From contig JAJPHC010000010.1 of assembly GCA_021325515.1 (NCBI GenBank), positions 1-64,000 of the forward strand: DNA of 64,000 nucleotides, given 5' to 3'. The translations under genes were made by a program, and so were the position numbers. Origin of the DNA: Acidobacteriota bacterium. Its GTDB lineage: Bacteria; Acidobacteriota; Thermoanaerobaculia; Gp7-AA8. Shown piece after piece: positions 61,527 to 64,000 of this stretch (the first letter of the stretch is position 1; the number at the start of each line of letters is the position of its first letter). The notes beneath the pieces are model-generated. The model worked only from the letters and a program-made list of their open reading frames with translations, had not been told where the DNA came from and did no database searches.

Positions 61527-61994
61527 GTGATCACACTTCGTCCCGCAATCGACGAAGACTACGACTTCATGCGTCGTCTCTACGCTTCCACAAGAGAAGA
61601 GGAGATGACGCATTTTCCTTTTGATGAAGCGCAGAAGCGCGCGTTCCTCGATCAGCAGTTCGCAGCGCAATTTGAACACTACGGGATTCATTACCCGACG
61701 GTTGAACGGAACATCATTGAGAAAGATGGCGTGCCTGTCGGTCGTCTCTGGATCGATGAGTGGCGCGAGCAGATCCGCCTCGTCGATATTGCGCTGATGC
61801 CTGAGGCGCGCGGGGCGGGCATCGGCTCACGTCTTCTGCGCGATGTGCTCGATCGCGGCCAGCGCGCGGGAAAGCCGGTGACGATTCACGTCGAAGCCTT
61901 CAACCCGGCGTTGCGTCTCTATCAACGGCTCGGCTTCGAGAAGGTCGACACGAACGGCGTCTACTTCCTCATGCGATGGACCCCGCAAGCTTGA
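61527..61994 (+). CDS. GNAT family N-acetyltransferase
   Basis: The 155-residue acetyl-CoA-dependent transferase reads MITLRPAIDEDYDFMRRLYAST at the N terminus. RLVDIALMPEARGAGIGSRLLRDVLDRGQ contains the R/Q-x-x-G-x-G/A acetyl-CoA loop (RGAGIG), and the C-terminus has EAFNPALRLYQRLGFEKVDTNGVYFLMRW. The GTG start (61527) lies 1 bp after the third collar gene stop, so the gene is probably coupled to that block. The substrate is unknown; it may modify the collar proteins, the giant protein or a small molecule. The order collar-collar-collar-GNAT is a pattern I recall from other genomes. Confidence 0.88.
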   Translation: MITLRPAIDEDYDFMRRLYASTREEEMTHFPFDEAQKRAFLDQQFAAQFEHYGIHYPTVERNIIEKDGVPVGRLWIDEWREQIRLVDIALMPEARGAGIGSRLLRDVLDRGQRAGKPVTIHVEAFNPALRLYQRLGFEKVDTNGVYFLMRWTPQA

Positions 61995-62036
61995 GCTCCA
62001 GCGCCCGCCGAGGTACCCTCGCTTTGAGAGTTGGTC

Positions 62037-62246
62037 ATGAAAGAGCACAAAGTCAAAGTCGTCGTGCTTGCCGATGGGCGCGTGGTGGTTGAGGGCGTCC
62101 CTGTCACTCGGGGACAGCAGGTCGAAGTGACGATCCGGATCGATGATCCGGTTCAGCCTCGCTTCCCGCTTCGAGGGTTGCCCGTCCGCTATGACGAGCC
62201 GTACCAGGCTGTCGTCGATGAATCGGAGTGGGACGCGTCCAGGTGA
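62037..62246 (+). CDS. Antitoxin-like protein of a decayed VapBC locus
   Basis: The 69-residue product (MKEHKVKVVVLADGRVVVEGVPVTRGQQVEVTIRI) begins with a beta-rich pattern and ends PVRYDEPYQAVVDESEWDASR, a WDAxR tail seen in antitoxins placed just before PIN toxins. It ends where the degraded PIN remnant begins, as expected for a toxin-antitoxin pair. The start ATG has only weak GAGAG upstream. It may now be free of its partner. Confidence 0.6.
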   Translation: MKEHKVKVVVLADGRVVVEGVPVTRGQQVEVTIRIDDPVQPRFPLRGLPVRYDEPYQAVVDESEWDASR

Positions 62247-62681
62247 AACACGCACGTCTGGGTCTGGTGGGTCCACGACGAGCGGATGCCGGAGCGGATG
62301 CGGGAGACCCTGGAAACGAGCGCGAACGAACCGGTTGGAGTAAGCGCGATTTCGTGCTGGGAAGTGGCGAAGCTCGTGGAGCGCGGAAGACTCGAGCTTT
62401 CGATGGAGCTTTCCGGCTGGCTTGGTCTCGCGCTCGAGCCTTCCGGGATCACCGTCCTTCCCCTGACTCCGCTCATCGCAATCGCGAGTACGAGACTGCC
62501 ATGAGAGTTTCATCGCGATCCAGCCGATCAGATCATCGTGGCCACGCCACGCGTTCACGATCTGACACTCGCAACGTGTGACGAGAAGATCCGGCGATAT
62601 GCGCACGTGCGCCTGCTCGAACGATCAGCGGATTCACGATCGGTAGCCAATTCGATCCATGCATCAGGTCTCTGCTCGTAG
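62243..62681 (+). pseudogene. Decayed VapC-type PIN toxin
   Basis: The frame from 62247 reads NTHVWVWWVHDERMPERMRETL, then VSAISCWEVAKLVERGRLEL, LEPSGITVLPLTP, then a TGA at 62502-62504, then EFHRDPADQIIVATPRVHDLTLATCDEKI, ending TAG at 62681. The pattern is a PIN domain with a Gly-to-stop change (relatives have LPG-FHxDPAD) in the conserved LPxxFHxDPADR segment. The N-terminal LLLD carrying the first catalytic Asp is missing: GTGAAAC joins ACGCACGTCTGG out of frame, consistent with a deletion. So the toxin should be inactive. Nothing else is coded in 62505-62730. Confidence 0.75.
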
Positions 62682-62730
62682 CGTGCACCATCATTGATGC
62701 AGTGATGATGACACTGTATGCTGGAGCATC

Positions 62731-62988
62731 ATGCGCACGACGATCACCATCGACGACCAGATTCTCGAGCAGCTCAAGAAAAGGGCGGCACACGAGGGCA
62801 CGACGGTGAGCAGACTGATCGAGGATTCGGTTCGCGTGGCGTGGGGTGCTAAAAGGAAGGTTGTCGGGAAGCAGTCGTTCCGGCTCGTTACCTTTGGCAA
62901 AGGGGGACATTTCACGAGTTTGAACGTCGATCGAACGTCCGAACTCATCGAAATGGACGACGTGGCTCGCCATGCACGGCGCCGGTGA
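62731..62988 (+). CDS. VapB-type ribbon-helix-helix antitoxin
   Basis: The 85-residue product has a MRTTITIDDQILEQLKKRAAHEGTTVSRLIEDSVR start, the ribbon-helix-helix DNA-binding fold of VapB-type antitoxins. The C-terminal half (LVTFGKGGHFTSLNVDRTSELIEMDD) should wrap the toxin. It ends 3 bp before the toxin ATG. It likely autoregulates the pair; CATTGATGCAGTGATGATGACA upstream contains short TGATG repeats that might be an operator. Confidence 0.88.
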   Translation: MRTTITIDDQILEQLKKRAAHEGTTVSRLIEDSVRVAWGAKRKVVGKQSFRLVTFGKGGHFTSLNVDRTSELIEMDDVARHARRR

Positions 62989-62991
62989 CCC

Positions 62992-63423
62992 ATGCTGCTA
63001 CCGGACATCAACGCTCTGATTTACGCGCATCGAGAAGATGCGCCGGAACACGATCGGTACGCGGAGTGGCTGGAGGGTCTTGCCGGTGGGCCAGCCCCCT
63101 TCGCGCTTTCGTCCGTTACGCTGGCCGGCTTTCTGCGGATCGTCACCAACTCCCGAATCTTTCAGCCGCCGACGCCGATGAAGGTAGCACTGGCCTTCTG
63201 TCATCAACTGATCGCATTGCCGACAGCGGTTTTCATTCAGCCCGGGGAACGCCACTGGAGCATCATGGTGGATCTCATCGAGCGCGCGAATGTGCGCGGC
63301 GCAATGGTCAGTGACGCGTACCTCGCCGCACTCGCGATCGAGCACGGCTGCGAGCTCGTGACGACCGATGGCGACTTCGCACGTTTTCCGTCGCTTCGCT
63401 GGCGCCACCCCCTTGCCTCCTGA
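62992..63423 (+). CDS. vapC: VapC-type PIN-domain toxin
   Basis: The 143-residue PIN ribonuclease reads MLLPDINALIYAHREDAPEHDRYAEWLEGL with the first catalytic Asp (Asp5), then LSSVTLAGFLRIVTNSRIF, VSDAYLAALAIEHGCELVTTDGDFARFPSLRW with the further acidic residues. The pattern SSVTLAGFLRIVTN is typical of the TA PIN family. It directly follows its antitoxin and converges with the beta-helix protein (stops 0 bp apart). This copy looks intact, in contrast to the preceding decayed one. Confidence 0.92.
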   Translation: MLLPDINALIYAHREDAPEHDRYAEWLEGLAGGPAPFALSSVTLAGFLRIVTNSRIFQPPTPMKVALAFCHQLIALPTAVFIQPGERHWSIMVDLIERANVRGAMVSDAYLAALAIEHGCELVTTDGDFARFPSLRWRHPLAS

Positions 63424-64000
63424 TCAACGGCGCCGATGGTATTCGCGCATCTGCTCGTAGCGCGGGGTGAGCGAACGAATCTCGCACGACGTCGCAGTGA
63501 TGTCGTACGTCGTGTCGAAGTCTTCGTAGCTGCGCGCGCGCCACAGGCGTCCGGCTGGATCGATCACGAGCGAATGACCGACGCCTCCGCGAAAAATCTT
63601 CGAGCCATCGGTCCCTTCGAAGATCCTGCACGTCCATGGCCTCTCCTCGGGATGCGCAGCCATGAACGTCTCGATCTCGCTGACGAGTTGTGCAAACAAC
63701 CGCGGCCGATGTTCTTTGTCCGCCTCCAACGTTTTTTGGATCGCGTTCGACAAGAGCGCGTCGGCGGGGGAGGTTAGGATGCCTGACTGAAGCTGCGGCG
63801 TCTCTCTCCACACCACATCATCCGGAGAGTTCTGCCGGATCACCGTATTGCTGTAGATTTCGACCGCGTCCCGACGTCCAGCGACGAATACGCCGCTGCC
63901 GGAAGAATTGCCGGAGATCACGCAACCTCCGAGTTGCACGGCTTCCGCATCGGCGATGTAGATCCCGCCGCCTTCAGCATTGCCGGCGACGATGCAGTTC
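63424..64000 (-). CDS. Right-handed beta-helix protein, C-terminal part (partial)
   Basis: The frame is open to the window edge, so the N-terminal part lies beyond. The visible 192 residues begin NCIVAGNAEGGGIYIADAEAVQLGGCVISGNSSGSGVFVAGRRDAVEIYSNTVIRQN, parallel-beta-helix turns with GGGIYI/SGVFVA steps. A helical segment then follows (NAIQKTLEADKEHRPRLFAQLVSEIETFMAAHPE), and it ends with a beta-rich region (GGVGHSLVIDPAGRLWRARSYEDFDTTYDITATSCEIRSLTPRYEQMREYHRRR). No function can be assigned from this portion; an extracellular or cell-surface role is likely. Confidence 0.75.
   Translation of the reverse strand, partial: NCIVAGNAEGGGIYIADAEAVQLGGCVISGNSSGSGVFVAGRRDAVEIYSNTVIRQNSPDDVVWRETPQLQSGILTSPADALLSNAIQKTLEADKEHRPRLFAQLVSEIETFMAAHPEERPWTCRIFEGTDGSKIFRGGVGHSLVIDPAGRLWRARSYEDFDTTYDITATSCEIRSLTPRYEQMREYHRRR

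Noticed and set aside
61526-61535. TGTGATCACA at the GNAT start, as a possible CRP site
   Set aside because: The two half-sites have no 6-bp spacer and it overlaps the start codon, so it does not fit the CRP consensus.
62502-62504. TGA in the PIN remnant as a second selenocysteine codon
   Set aside because: Relatives have Gly at this place, no SECIS-like stem follows, and the N-terminus is also deleted, so decay is the better explanation.
1-64000. tRNA, rRNA or other structured RNA genes
   Set aside because: I saw no cloverleaf-like or rRNA-like segment in any intergenic gap, but this was a reading by eye without a covariance search.

Overview
The window is a GC-rich (roughly 60-65% G+C), densely coded bacterial chromosome segment. 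Gene families suggest an Acidobacteriota-like, Gram-negative, free-living soil or sediment organism (Thermoanaerobaculia-type, for example). The pointers are secreted repeat proteins, a fused 2-oxoacid dehydrogenase E1, S9 peptidases, DUF5009 and DUF5666 proteins and a selenocysteine formate dehydrogenase. The phylum is an inference; no rRNA gene is present to prove it.

Layout. (1) 1-5.2 kb: heptanucleotide repeats, a CNT nucleoside transporter, a four-helix-bundle gene between perfect 26-bp inverted repeats, an RluD-type pseudouridine synthase, a secreted protein and a PilZ-like protein. (2) 5.2-16 kb: the translation/RNA cluster rimP-nusA-infB-ylxP(DUF503)-rbfA, then orn and a small Cys protein on the opposite strand, then truB-rpsO-pnp. 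It has a promoter-plus-terminator leader before rimP and hairpin repeats between genes. (3) 16-24 kb: Gfo/Idh/MocA oxidoreductase, phosphohexomutase, a fused E1 alpha/beta dehydrogenase, a REPIN-like double palindrome, a PLD-family protein and an L,D-transpeptidase-like protein. (4) 24-30 kb: fdhD divergent from a formate dehydrogenase operon: a catalytic subunit with an in-frame UGA (Sec) and a clear SECIS hairpin, a 4xFe-S subunit and an NrfD-like membrane subunit. (5) 30-49 kb: RDD and TPR proteins, RidA, matrixin-like protease, a kup + KimA-like potassium pair, S9 peptidase, GAF-PAS-PAS-GGDEF-EAL protein, polysaccharide deacetylase, DUF5009 membrane protein and DUF5666 lipoprotein. Two divergent promoter regions here hold CRP-type palindromes. 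(6) 49.5-62 kb: a 3,430-residue secreted protein (cadherin-like domains, about 17 tandem Ig-like repeats with a conserved Cys pair, then a long beta-helix), followed by three tandem phage tail-collar-domain proteins and a GNAT acetyltransferase. (7) 62-64 kb: a decayed VapBC locus, an intact VapBC pair and the end of a beta-helix protein that leaves the window.

The best candidate for an undescribed system is region 6: a giant secreted adhesin-like protein with three tandem paralogous collar-domain proteins and a GNAT gene, with no phage structural genes nearby. Other points of note are the selenoprotein formate dehydrogenase without a Tat signal, the inverted-repeat-bounded four-helix-bundle gene with a third repeat copy before nusA, and the palindrome pair that supplies the stop codons of two convergent genes.
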